In this document: positions 54,244 to 64,000 of the stretch, in pieces
Layout: the number at the start of each line of letters is the position of its first letter
Position numbering within the stretch: the stretch's first letter is position 1
Program-made: the position numbers and the translations under genes
Assembly: GCA_001566295.1 (NCBI GenBank)
Contig: KQ964253.1
Coordinates: 62,001 to 126,000 of the forward strand
From: Microdochium bolleyi
Lineage: Eukaryota > Ascomycota > Sordariomycetes > Xylariales > Microdochiaceae
Reading direction: 5' to 3'
Length of the DNA: 64,000 bases
The notes under the pieces: model-generated
Seen by the model: only the letters and a program-made list of their open reading frames with translations
Databases searched by the model: none
Told to the model about the DNA's origin: nothing

Positions 54244-55261
54244 ATGCCTAAGCGGAAACAGACCGGCGAGCACAAGGAGTCGTCTCCCGCTCCGGCGCTG
54301 AGGAGGTCGGCGCGCGCAAAGCCACCCGCGCCGCCGGCGTCTTCTCCTGCCCCTGCTGCTGCTGTGAAGCAGGTGAAGCAGAAAACGGCAGCAAAAGTGA
54401 AAAACGCGGGAGAGGCCCCGGCGAAGAAAGCACCAGCAGCCAGAAAAACTTCTCATGGGAGCAAGACGACGGACACCGGCGACAAGGTCTCTGCCGCCGC
54501 GAAGCAAGCACCTTCATCAACGGCCACTGGCACGAAAGCGGAAGATGGAGAGCGGTGGTACTGGCTGATGAAGGCGGAGCCCGAGACACGCCTCGAGAAC
54601 GGCACCGACGTCAGGTTCTCGATAGACGACCTCAAGGCCAAGACCGAGCCTGAACCCTGGGACGGTACGTACGGAGCTCACTGTTGCAACAGGAAACATT
54701 GGAGTCAGAAGAGGGTATCGTTGGTTCTATTTGAGCCGATGGCGAGCAAGCAAAAAGCTAATCTCACTTGCTATATATACAGGCATCCGGAACTATGTGG
54801 CGCGGAACAACCTTCGCGCCATGAAGAAAGGGGAGCTGGCCTTCTTCTACCACTCCAACTGCAAAGAGCCCGGCATTGTCGGCACCATGGAGATAGTACA
54901 GGAGCACTCTCCAGACCGTAAGTCGCCGCCCCTCTCCTGTCACCACGCCTGGTATTTCTTGCAGTCCTGAGCTCCATTGACCCATGCGGCTGCAGTGTCG
55001 GCACATGATTTCAAGGCGCCCTACTACGACCCCAAATCGAAACCAGAAGACCCCAAGTGGAGCGTCGTCCATGTCCGCTTCCACAGCAAGTTTGCCAAGC
55101 AGATCGGGCTGCAAGAGCTGCGGGGCATGGGGAAGCCCGGGTCGCCGCTCGAGAACATGCAGATGCTCAAGCAGAGCCGCCTCAGCGTCAGTCGTGTTAG
55201 TCCTGACGAGTGGGAGTACCTAATGAGTGTGGTTCGGGAGCGTGGTGGCGAGACGAGCTGA
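54244..55261 (+). CDS. EVE-domain protein, thymocyte nuclear protein 1 (THYN1) type
   Basis: Three exons, 54244-54664, 54783-54917 and 54996-55261, with introns of 118 and 78 nt (GTACGT...ACAG and GTAAGT...GCAG), give 273 residues. The first 100 residues are a basic Lys/Ala/Pro tail typical of nuclear proteins (MPKRKQTGEHKESS..., RRSARAKPPAP), followed by the EVE domain: RWYWLMKAEPETRLENG; GIRNYVARNNLRAMKKGELAFFYHSN; CKEPGIVGTMEIV; PYYDPKSKPEDPKWSVV. EVE is a PUA-like fold related to YTH and is thought to read modified bases in DNA or RNA. The fungal role is not established. Both introns sit inside codons, and joining restores conserved residues. It converges with UTP6, with only 42 bp between stop codons. 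Confidence 0.9.
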
Positions 55262-55303
55262 GCCGCCGAGTCTTGAAGATTATGTACAATATTGGCGGAG
55301 CCT

Positions 55304-56509
55304 TCATGACTTTGGTAGCGTCCGTAGAGTGTGCTCCAGGACTGTCCTGATACCTGAATCGAGATCCTCGACCTGCAGCACCGACTCGATCCATGCCGTG
55401 ACCTTTTCCGCCAGCAGCTTCTGGTTCGTCGTGGTCTGAAGCGATGTCTTGAGGCGCACCAGCGCTTCGCGCAGCGCCTTGGGATATGTGGGCGAGCTGG
55501 GCTCGGATCCGACCAGCGGCTGCTGGACAAAGCAGTACGCCGTGGAAGGGTCGTTCGGATACGCCTCGGTCATCGTGTCGAGCACATGCTGTAATATGCG
55601 CTGCTGGCTGGCGACGCTGTTGAACGGGGCAAAGACGAGGAAGAACTGCTCGGCCGTGGCGGCTCTGAAGAAGGGCTGTTTCCTGCTGATGTCGAAGATG
55701 GCGAGCGGAATCGCGCCGTCGAGTGCAGGGTTGCTCTTGAGTTTCTCCTCCTCAGCGGCACTGATGGTCTTCTTGCTGCCCGCGGCGCGGTCCGCATCCG
55801 GGATCACGAGCTGCCCATCCTCGTCGCCGTCGTTGTCGCTGTCGTCCTCGTCGAACTCAATCATGTCGTCCGTCTGCTCTCCCTGCTCCTTGATGGCCTT
55901 CTCCGCGCCGCCCTTCTTGCTCTTCCGCGCCTCCATGTTCTGCAACCACTCCATCTCGCACCGCGCGTATTCGAGCCACACCGTGGCGTCGCGCGTGCAG
56001 AACCGCGTCCCGCGCATGAAAAAGTTCCTCGCGCTTTGCATGTCCGAGTTGGCCGCCGCCCTCCGACCCGCCATGGTCCACAGGTCGGGCTTGGCCGGAT
56101 GCATCCTGAGCGCGCGCGTCATGATCTTGCGATACCGCTTCGTGGCTTTGAGCGCGTTGGCGTAGGTGAGGTACTCCTTCCACAGCGTGACGTCGGCCGG
56201 GTGCCGGTTCACGGCGCGCTCGAGGATGCTGAAGATGCGGCCCGTCCCGGCATGGGTGGTCGAGTTGCGGACCTGCAGGCGGCGGCAGCGCTTGGCGCGC
56301 AGGGACTCGAGGGACTTCTCCCAGGCGGCGTAGTTGAGCCAGTCCTGGGGCTTGTTGCCGGGGGAGAGGACGAGGTGCTCAAAGTCGGTGCGCTTGCGGA
56401 CGAGGTTGCGGATCTCCTCTGGGGTGAAGATGCCCTTGGCCTCGAACTCGCGAAGCTGGGGCACTGCCCGCTCGAGGAAGAAGCGGGCCTTTTCGGGGAC
56501 TCCTGACAT
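55304..56509 (-). CDS. UTP6: UTP6, U3 snoRNP / small-subunit processome protein
   Basis: A 401-residue nucleolar protein of the SSU processome (UTP-B module), needed for early cleavage of pre-rRNA to 18S. The N-terminus (EKARFFLERAVPQLREFEAKGIF) is the diagnostic UTP6 domain. Half-a-TPR repeats follow (RIFSILERAVNRHPADVTLWKEYLTYANAL; IMTRALRMHPAKPDLWTMAGRR; NFFMRGTRFCTRDATVWLEYARCE). A highly acidic linker (DDMIEFDEDDSDNDGDEDG, about 212-232) comes before the C-terminal repeats. Length is near yeast Utp6 (440). There is no intron. It diverges from CWH43 and converges on the EVE gene. Confidence 0.93.
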   Translation of the reverse strand: MSGVPEKARFFLERAVPQLREFEAKGIFTPEEIRNLVRKRTDFEHLVLSPGNKPQDWLNYAAWEKSLESLRAKRCRRLQVRNSTTHAGTGRIFSILERAVNRHPADVTLWKEYLTYANALKATKRYRKIMTRALRMHPAKPDLWTMAGRRAAANSDMQSARNFFMRGTRFCTRDATVWLEYARCEMEWLQNMEARKSKKGGAEKAIKEQGEQTDDMIEFDEDDSDNDGDEDGQLVIPDADRAAGSKKTISAAEEEKLKSNPALDGAIPLAIFDISRKQPFFRAATAEQFFLVFAPFNSVASQQRILQHVLDTMTEAYPNDPSTAYCFVQQPLVGSEPSSPTYPKALREALVRLKTSLQTTTNQKLLAEKVTAWIESVLQVEDLDSGIRTVLEHTLRTLPKS

Positions 56510-56977
56510 TGCGGCTGCGTTCGTATGGGGGACTCGAGTGCAGGAGAAGTCTGGGACAACGTCGAGGTGTTGTTGTCTGTGTGCTGGTCAGAAGTCTGGA
56601 CAAGACGTGGATATCGAAGAAGAGGACCTCGATTGACAAAAAAGTTTTAGTGGAGCATGTCCGGCGCAGAGTCGCACTAAGCCGAACTAGGCGATGGCGC
56701 CAACTAGAGCTGCCGCGCTTCACATGCAGCAAGCTGAGCTCCCAGCCAAGCCCCCCTGAAGGAGCCCCTGCCGGCGCACCCGTGGCGGGCACAACACACA
56801 CGACTCCAGACGAGGCATCGTCACCCAGTCTGGTGTCTCCGTTCTTCCCGGTCAACTTGCCACATCACCAGATTCCGCTTTTGTCACTCTTTCCCCCAAT
56901 TGCCTTTTCTTGCTTCTTTTCTGTACCCTGAATCGCTTTTTCTTTCGTCTTCCACACGGCTGGTGCGATCCTCAGCC
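56510..56977. promoter_or_regulatory. Shared divergent promoter region of UTP6 and CWH43
   Basis: 468 bp between start codons on opposite strands. The right end has a strong pyrimidine tract (about 56875-56960) just before the CWH43 start, as often seen at fungal transcription starts. Confidence 0.5.
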
Positions 56978-59900
56978 ATGTCCAAATACAAGGACAAGGA
57001 GAGTGCTGTTGCGCTCTCCTTCAGCGGCAGCTGGGTGTCCTGGTCTCACACCATCCTCGCCTACGGTTCGTCTCATTCTCTACAGTCCCTGCTGTCTGTC
57101 CTTCACGAGCGATCTCGCACTTACACCTTACACGACTCGCAGGCGCCTTCCTCAGTGCCCTCTTCGTCGGGCTGTCCCTCCACTACCACAAGATCGTCCA
57201 GAACGAATTCTGGGGCTACCCGCAGGAATGGTTCCCCTCCGTCTCGGCCACGATTGGCGACAAATACCCCGAGCGGGCCGTGTTCCAGCTCATCATCGCC
57301 TTGACGTCCGGTATGACCGCTACAAAGCTCCATTTTCGACCCTTCCGAGCCCCCGCGCGATCAGCTTGCGAAGACCAGTTGCATGATCGGCCGAGGTTAT
57401 GACAGATCGTGCCCAAGCTGACCAAGATGTGGCACAGGCCCGAGATTCGCCCTCGTCGCCCTCTGGTACGTCATTGGCAAGAAGCCTACCAACAACGCTC
57501 TGCCAAAGTTCCAGGTCGCCGTGGGCATCCTCCGTACGCTGGCCTGCGGAGGCTTCACCTACGTCACCTCGACCGATGATCACGACTTCCACGACGTTGT
57601 CATGATCACCTACCTCGTCGGCACGATCCCCTGGACAGCCTGCTGCATCGCCCTCAGCCCGCCCAACCCAACGTCGCTTAAGCTGCGCAAGTACATTGCC
57701 TCGGCGTTCTTCGGCACCATCATCCCGCTCGTCTACTTCTTCATTCAGCACAAGGTCCACCACGTTGCCGGAGGTATGCGACATTCCCACCTAGCGCTTG
57801 AAGACGATATACTGATTTCCTTGCAGCATACACCACATACGCCTTCTTCGAGTGGTCCCTGATCCTATTTGACGTCGGTTTTGATGCCGTTACTGCTTTG
57901 GACTTCAGCAACCTCCAGATCACAATCAGCGACAACAAGGGTGTCAACCAAGGGTATGTAAATAGGCTCCAGCCGTACTCGGCGTAGACACGGCTCAGTA
58001 AAAGCACTCGCTCGGACAAAAGTACAGAAGGAGGCGGATCATGGTGGGTTGCGTAGCTCTGAGAAGAGAAGAGAGTACTTAAATAGCACGATGGCGTCCT
58101 TGTTCGAGCGAGTGTCAGCAGAATGATCCACAATCGCATTCCCATCGGGTTCCATTTTGCTGACGTGCTTGCAGAAGCGCTGCCCTGGACAAGGAGAAGA
58201 GCAAGGCTACTGCCGGTGCCCTTGACGGCCGCTTCTCCCTGATGGAGGTGCTGGACACCATCGCCGAGGTCTACCACGGCTTCGTATTCTGGTCCATGCT
58301 GACTAGTCTGGGTCTTGTCATCTGGTACTTCCCGCTCTGGCACATGGGTATCTCGGGCTACGAGGCACTCGTCATGTCGACCATCTCGCCCTTCTTCCTG
58401 GGCATCAAGCCCATCCGGTCCTTTGTGATCGGCAACCTGCGCCTCATCCACTTCTTGTCCCTGGCGGGTCTCGCTGCCTGGCCCATCGAGAGCCCGGTCC
58501 TCCGCCTGTTCACGGTCGGCTTTGGTGTCTTCATGTCCTGCCTGGGCTGGGCAGCCACGCTCTACTCCGAATCCGTCCACGAGGCTCGCCTCGAGGCCAA
58601 GATTCTGGCCTGGATTGGTGGCCTCATTCTCTCGTCCACCGCCAAGTTTGCCTGGTACACCAACAACCCCATCTGGCCGGTCATGCACGATGCCAACAAC
58701 GGTTACAACCGGAGCGGCCTGGCGATTGCCGTCGTGGCCGCCTTCATCTTCACCCGCAGGGCTCCTCTCAACACCGGATCACCCGATCCGAACCTCAAAG
58801 GGTCGGCGTTCCTCGCTTCGCTTGGTGTGGCTGGGCTGTTCTTCGGCCTGCACTCTCTCCTCTCTGACACCAGCACCATGATTCTGTGGGTATGGGAGGG
58901 ATATCCGGTCAAGGGCCCGCTTGCTGGCCCCCACGGCTGGTTCACTGTGGCTGCCATGAGCGCTGGTCTGTTCATTGGGATCCAGCGCCCACAGCTCGCG
59001 GGCTCGTTTTCCGCGTACCTTGTCGGCTGCGCCGGTGTCGCGGTCCTGACGCTGTACCCTGAATGGCTGGGCTACTCTGGTGCGCTGGTCACTGCGTTTT
59101 ACCTGACAGCTGTTGCCACGCCCCTTCTGACTGCTGGTGCTAAGAAGAGCCCGGCGGTTGTTTTCGGCTTCGGCTTCCTCATCTACAACTTCGTGGTCCT
59201 CTTCCATGTCTGGGTTGTCGCCTATGCCTTCGTGCCCGGTGGCCCCTATGTCCGCGAGCACACCGACTGGGTCAACACCACCATGATGGTCCTGCTCGGC
59301 GCAGGCGTGCTCAACCTGTTCATCGCTGCTCCCCGCCGTAAGACTAAGGGCAAGAAGCCTGCCAGCGTGCTGCAGCACCGCAAGTACCACACCTGGGCCA
59401 TTGGGTTTGTCAACATCCTCTTCATCATGGCAGCGTACATGCGCTTCCCCACGAATGACTACAAGCCCTACCACCCCGAGTCGAAGCTGATCACCGCGGG
59501 CATCTGGACGATCCACTTCTCTCTGGACAACGAGATGTACTCGTCCGAGTACCGCATGCGCGACCTGATCAAGGAGCTTGAGCTAGACGTCGTTGGCTTC
59601 CTCGAGTCCGATCTGCAGCGCATCATCATGGGCAACCGCGACACGACACAGTTCATCGCCGAGGACCTGGGCATGTACGTCGACTACGGGCCGGGCCCCA
59701 ACAAGCACACATGGGGCTCCGCGCTGCTCTCCAAGTTCCCTATCCTCAACTCGACGCACCACCTGCTGCCTTCGCCGGTCGGCGAGCTGGCGCCCGCGAT
59801 CCACGCCACACTCGACGTCTACGGTGAGCTCGTCGACGTCTTTGTCTTCCACTCAGGCCAGGAGGAAGACCCCGAGGACCGTCGCCTGCAGTCCGAGTAC

Positions 59901-60329
59901 CTGGCCAAGCTCATGGGAGAGTCTCCCCGCCCGTCGTTCCTGCTGTCATACCTCGTGACCAAGCCCCTCCAGGGCAACTACAACACGTACGTGTCTGACA
60001 AGTCGGGCATGCACGACGTCGAGCCGAGCGACTGGGACCGCTGGTGCGAGTACATTTTGTACAAGAAGCTCAACCGCGTCGGCTACGCGCGCGTGTCGCG
60101 CCACACCATCACCGACACGGAACTCCAGGTGGCCAAGTTCGTCGTGCCCACCACAGACCAGGAGAAGGCCGAGGTTGCCCGGCTCGATGCCGATGCGGGC
60201 GCGCGCAACCACCGCGTCGCCGAGCACGAGGTACCCGAGGGCTGGCGCTTCCCGGCCATGTTCCGCGGCGAGGGCGTCCGTGGGCACAGGTACCACGTTT
60301 TCAACGAGCCGTGGTACTACAGGCCGTAA
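56978..60329 (+). CDS. CWH43: CWH43, GPI-anchor lipid-remodelling protein
   Basis: In yeast Cwh43 replaces diacylglycerol with ceramide on GPI anchors in the ER. Five exons, 56978-57065, 57143-57310, 57438-57773, 57827-57953 and 58175-60329, with introns of 77, 127, 53 and 221 nt, keep frame throughout and give 957 residues (yeast 953). The N-terminal part is a FRAG1/DRAM/Sfk1-like membrane domain (SGSWVSWSHTILAYGAFLSA; FVGLSLHYHKIVQNEFWGYP). A long polytopic region follows, and the last about 270 residues form an endonuclease/exonuclease/phosphatase-like luminal domain (TAGIWTIHFSLDNEMYSSEYR; GFLESDLQRIIMGNRDTTQFI; HTWGSALLSKFPILNSTHH; DVFVFHSGQEEDPEDR). The first ORF with homology begins only at exon 5, so the first four exons would be missed without splicing. 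Confidence 0.93.
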
Positions 60330-60912
60330 ATGCTGGGGTTGATGGTGTAAAATGTGGGAAGAGTGACCGATCTTGTACAGTAATATTGCGTCCACTTGAT
60401 GGAGTGGACGGCAGTGAAAATGGTGTGGTCGCCAGCCACCGCTGGTGTCGACGATTGATCTAAATTAGTTTTCCTTAGTAGTCAACAAACATGTCATAAA
60501 TTCTTGACCAGATGATTCTCCTCTGCCTTTTGCGTGAAGACGGCTGAGTGTTCTCTTTCCGGTGAAGACGCGTGAGCTGTTGTTGGTGCTGACGCTGACG
60601 CTCTGGCGCCCGGATGAGTCAAAGCGAGGCGCAGCCTGCACACTTCACAGACATCGCAAGCTCTGTGACATGGTTGCATTGCATGGGAGTGCTCGCGCCA
60701 GCAGCGTGTGGGTTTGCACGATAAGATTTTCTCGGCCCAATAACCTGATGGGATAATCAACTGTCTCCTTTCCTTCTTTTCCTGGTAGTTCTTTCAGTGC
60801 ATCTGTATTTATTGTTCTTTTCTTTCGATCACTTATTCCATTCAAAATCAAGTTAACTGCATGTCTTCCGACCGCTCCCACACTTGATAAACTCCCAAAA
60901 TCAACGAAAAAT
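60330..60912. other. Intergenic between CWH43 and GNAT gene
   Basis: 583 bp. Short frames at 60494-60760 show no motif. It should hold the CWH43 3' end and the GNAT promoter. The part before 60913 is AT-richer than average. Confidence 0.4.
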
Positions 60913-61901
60913 ATGGGTGAAGCAGAAACAGCAGTGTCAATGACACCGGCAAAGACGGACCCAGGCACAGTAGGGGCTACAACCGCAGCACCACTACCAC
61001 CATCACCACAGACCAGACTCACAGTGAAAACCCTCCTCCCTGCCGACATACCGCGCTGCGTGGACATCTACCTCTCCGCGTTCGCCGGCAACGCGCACTC
61101 GCTCGCGTGCTTCCCGCGGGAGAACCCCTCGGTGCGGCGCTGGTGGGAGGACATGCTGCGGGAGGAGATGACTGATCCGGAGGCGGTGTTTCTCAAGGTC
61201 GAGGCCTGTCTGCATCATCCTGGAGCGGCAGCAGCAGCAGATGAGTGCGAGAAGAAAACGCGGAAAGGAGACAAGCGAGAGGATATCATCGCATTCGCGA
61301 AATGGAACCGTCCCAAGGCCATAGCAGAGGCCGCCGACGAGGAGCATGACGCGTCGGCGGCAGTCCTCCTCCCCGCGTGGCCGGCCGGTACGGACGCGCG
61401 ACTGTGCGAGAAGACGTTTGGCGAGTGGGCGCGGGCGCATCGCCGGCTCATGGGCTCGCGGCGGCGGCACTGGTGTAAGTGCTTCGATCCCCTGCCCGTG
61501 AATGTACTACTGCGTGCGCTGTTTTTGTTCTTGTATATACATACAAAGATTCAGGAGATATTCACGCAGTGTGGTGCCTAGATCTCGAAATGCTCGCTAC
61601 CGATCCCGCGCACCAGGGCCGCGGCGCCGGGTCTCTGCTGCTGCGGCACGGCTGCGAGCGCGCGGACGGCGACGGCGTTGAAGCGTATCTTGAGGCGTCG
61701 CCGGAGGCTGTGCGGATGTATGAGCGGTTCGGCTTCCGGGAGGTGGACAGGCACGAGGTGTACGTCGCCAGTGGGAACGTAAAACGTGAGAAGGTGGTTG
61801 GGAATGGGACGAGAGTTGGAGTTGAGGAGGACGACGGGGAGGTGTATGTGAATGTGTACATGATCCGGCCGGCGACTGAGAGATGTCCGGAAGGGGCGTA
61901 G
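60913..61901 (+). CDS. GNAT-family N-acetyltransferase, unknown substrate
   Basis: Two exons. Exon 1 (60913-61474) reads RLTVKTLLPADIPRCVDIYLSAF and RRWWEDMLREEMTDPEAVFL. Exon 2 begins after a GTAAGT intron and carries the acetyl-CoA site LEMLATDPAHQGRGAGSLLL, a Q/R-x-x-G-x-G/A motif, then EASPEAVRMYERFGFREVD. Two acceptors fit the frame: after 61569 (95-nt intron, 297 residues) or after 61548 (74-nt intron, seven residues more). Proteins of this fungal subgroup acetylate small amines or unknown targets. A disordered insert (about 98-120, Ala/Lys/Glu-rich) separates the halves. The family call is sure and the role is not. Confidence 0.8.
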
Positions 61902-62327
61902 TTTTCGCAACAGGATGCAAAATATGTAAGATTATGATCTCGGTCAAGATACGAGAAACGTGCTTGTGTACAGTTAATTACAAAGGGTATTTATATTGAT
62001 AAAAGTCCCCATCGATTATGTTTCCTCAATTTTCATTATTTTTAATAGGTTGAATTTTTTCCAACTTTTGGAGAAAAAATTAATTTCTGTACGATATCTA
62101 TAGGATAGAAGAGCCAAGACTGGTATCTCAGTCACATTGGGGAAACATTTTGGTGCTTCATTCCTTTGGAACTGCAAGGGTATCGTTGCCTGAAAGTTAC
62201 CAAACCAAATTGATAAACGACTACCGAGGTATACTCAAAACTCTTGTTCCAACGCTGATGCAGAATGGCTCACCGCTCCATATCTCTCCGTCACATCTTC
62301 CCTCACTTTCTTCTACCCAAAGGTCAG
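61902..62327. other. AT-rich convergent spacer with hairpin
   Basis: 426 bp between two convergent stop codons. Bases about 61970-62100 are strikingly AT-rich compared with the rest. An inverted repeat, AATTTTTT at 62053-62060 and AAAAAATT at 62074-62081 with CC/GG next to the loop, lies there. It may act in 3' end formation. Confidence 0.6.
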
Positions 62328-63635
62328 CTAATCAGAAACCTTTACGAACCACCCTACGACCCGATCCGTCCCGTTGCCGTCCGCCCACTCGACGTCCACC
62401 GTCCGCGCGACCCTCTCGACGACCGGACCCCTCGGAGGCTCCCACCACGCGCCGAGGTGCGGGTATCTGAACGGCTGCATCTCGTAGGCGAACCGCAGGG
62501 CCTCGTGCTGCTGCATGGCGCTGCGGTAGGAGAGCATGCTCGTCGGGACGAGCTTCTCCTCCTCCTCCTCATCCCCCTTCGCAGGCTGAGGCTGAGGCTG
62601 CGGCTGGGATAGAGGCCGAGGCTGAGAATGGAAGCCGGCCGGGCTGCTGCTTGATGGACATCGTTGCCGTAGATGCTGTAGGTACTGTAAGAACTGCAGT
62701 CTGTGTTGGTGCTCGAGTCTTGTGAGGACGTGAGTCTGCTGCGTGATGGCGAAGCTCTGGCGCGGAGGTGTCGCTCGTGCTGCTTCTGCGGGAGCCCTAT
62801 CGTCACTCGTGGAGATGGTTATGGTGAGTGCCGCTGTGGCCGGGATATCTGGCGTCAGACGAGCAGCAGCAGGGGCCGTGCCAGCGGGAGACGTCGTGGC
62901 GACAACCTCGAACCCGTCGCTGCAGTTATACTCTCTGACGCTGGCTCTGCTCTCCCGGGTCGGTTGGCCAGTGGTGAGCTCGTTCCTGCTGATATCGAGG
63001 CTGTCCCTGTCGAGACTGCTGCTGTTGCTGCTCGCCGGGGTCGAGGGTGAGGAGCAGGGGCACTCGGGCTGTCCAACAAACTCGTCAAGTTCCACGCCCT
63101 CGTCCTGGCCGCGGCTGCGGCCGCAAGCGCACTCCTCTTTCCCCTTCTTCTTTCCATTTCCCCTGACAAGGCTTCGGCTGTCGTCATAGTCCTCCGCACC
63201 GAGCACGAGCACCATGTGCCTCTCCCCGCCCCGCCAGATCCGCGTGAGCCCCGTCCTCTCGCGGAAGCCGTTGCTCTTGAGGCTGGGACGGTCTCTCCGG
63301 CTGCCCGTGGTGCCTTCGGATCGTCTCCAAGAGAACTCGCCGCCCTCCTGCTGGTCCGTGGCCAGGTCGAAGCCCGGGAACAGCTCCACCGGGTCCGCGA
63401 ACTGCTCCCCGCCGGCACCAGCGAAGGCGAACGTGCCCGAGGTGCGGCAGTAGTTGACCATGTCCGCGGCGGCGTGGCCGAGGAACCGGCCAGTCTGCGC
63501 TGTGGCGGACTGTGCTGCGGCAGCGCTGGACGTGGAGAGCGCAGAGGCGGTGGACAAGGCGGAGGACGAGGGTGCTGTTCTCGTCCAGCCTGTCGCCGTG
63601 GTCGGCACCGCTCGTGTGTGGTTGTGGTTGTTCAT
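62328..63635 (-). CDS. Uncharacterised low-complexity protein
   Basis: The frame is open from 63734, and the ATG at 63635 (MNNHNHTRAV) starts the protein-like part, 435 residues. Residues about 60-170 include FLGHAAADMVNYCRTSGTFAFAG and RERTGLTRIWRGGERHMVLV, which look folded. A Ser/Pro/Asp-rich, Cys-containing middle follows (ECACGRSRG, PECPCSSP), then a QPQPQPQP run, a poly-Glu run and the C-terminal segment AYEMQPFRYPHLGAWWEPPRG and VDVEWADGNGTDRVVGWFV. No family is recognised. An earlier start or an upstream exon is possible. Confidence 0.5.
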   Translation of the reverse strand: MNNHNHTRAVPTTATGWTRTAPSSSALSTASALSTSSAAAAQSATAQTGRFLGHAAADMVNYCRTSGTFAFAGAGGEQFADPVELFPGFDLATDQQEGGEFSWRRSEGTTGSRRDRPSLKSNGFRERTGLTRIWRGGERHMVLVLGAEDYDDSRSLVRGNGKKKGKEECACGRSRGQDEGVELDEFVGQPECPCSSPSTPASSNSSSLDRDSLDISRNELTTGQPTRESRASVREYNCSDGFEVVATTSPAGTAPAAARLTPDIPATAALTITISTSDDRAPAEAARATPPRQSFAITQQTHVLTRLEHQHRLQFLQYLQHLRQRCPSSSSPAGFHSQPRPLSQPQPQPQPAKGDEEEEEKLVPTSMLSYRSAMQQHEALRFAYEMQPFRYPHLGAWWEPPRGPVVERVARTVDVEWADGNGTDRVVGWFVKVSD

Positions 63636-64000
63636 GATGTGGTCGGCTGCAAAGAGGTGTAATATTAGTTTTCGAGTGCTGGTGGTGTGTGTAAGTGCTC
63701 CAGAGTTCATCCACTTCGTTACTTGCGATGGCACACATGGAATCGGAGGACACTCTCGAGAAGAAATCTCAAGGTATATAACACTCTGGCGGTGGATTTG
63801 GATGCCATCTCCGAAGAGTGCGTGGAAACGCTCGATGAAGTCTCATGGTGCTGCCGGAGATGGCCAACTCAGAGCCGGCACTGCATATCTCGAGGCAAAA
63901 ATGCACCGGCAACCAAAGCCCCGGCTGACCCAGACCGAGTCGTGGAAAGGTCGTCCCAAAGTCTCGCCGCCTTGGGCCGCTACCGGAACCAGATGCCATG
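63636..64000. other. Right edge, promoter region or upstream exon
   Basis: 365 bp to the window end. A minus-strand frame at 63769-63999 has no motif and could be chance or part of a gene that continues beyond the window. Nothing else can be supported. Confidence 0.35.

Overview
The window reads as nuclear DNA of a filamentous ascomycete (Pezizomycotina, most likely a Sordariomycete). The evidence is short introns (mostly 44-130 nt) with GTAAGT/GTATGT donors and CAG/TAG acceptors, GC-rich coding sequence that leaves long stop-free frames on the antisense strand, and a set of fungal families: quinate permease, Img2/mL49, eIF3e, VPS41 with a RING end, APC1, ARID-type SWI1, UTP6, CWH43, a Zn2Cys6 factor and fungal arylamine N-acetyltransferase. 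No species name can be supported from this sequence alone.

Layout. Bases 1-13000 look like accessory sequence: an isolated quinate permease gene, an F-box/ankyrin-repeat gene, and two multi-exon genes of unknown function whose splicing is unclear. Two arrays of the same 8-bp unit, in opposite orientation, lie at 5084-5179 and 12695-12782 and bracket about 7.5 kb. Bases 13000-18000 hold a secreted heme-thiolate peroxidase (chloroperoxidase/peroxygenase family) and a BCS1-type AAA ATPase. At 18790-21180 a mitochondrial ribosomal protein gene (mL49) and a cytosolic initiation factor gene (eIF3e) diverge from one promoter region. From 21200 to 30000 the DNA is gene-poor and rich in simple repeats. 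It contains a Zn2Cys6 factor that ends early, a decayed kinase-like pseudogene and a hotdog thioesterase. Two small four-helix membrane proteins and an arylamine N-acetyltransferase follow (30.7-34.2 kb).

From 34.8 kb onward most genes are core housekeeping genes: VPS41 (HOPS complex, vacuolar fusion) diverging from APC1 (anaphase-promoting complex), an uncharacterised low-complexity protein, SWI1 (SWI/SNF remodelling), a THYN1-like EVE-domain protein, UTP6 (18S pre-rRNA processing) and CWH43 (GPI-anchor lipid remodelling). The window ends with a GNAT acetyltransferase and an uncharacterised low-complexity protein. Exon junctions were derived by reading splice signals and checking that reading phase is kept. 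Those for mL49, VPS41, APC1, the EVE protein, CWH43 and the zinc-cluster factor are well supported. Those at 9.2-12.4 kb are tentative.

No CRISPR array, rRNA, convincing tRNA, intact transposon or biosynthetic cluster was recognised. No clearly new biological system is claimed. The items most worth following up are the inverted 8-bp arrays and what they enclose, the kinase pseudogene, the interrupted zinc-cluster factor and the in-frame intron of mL49.
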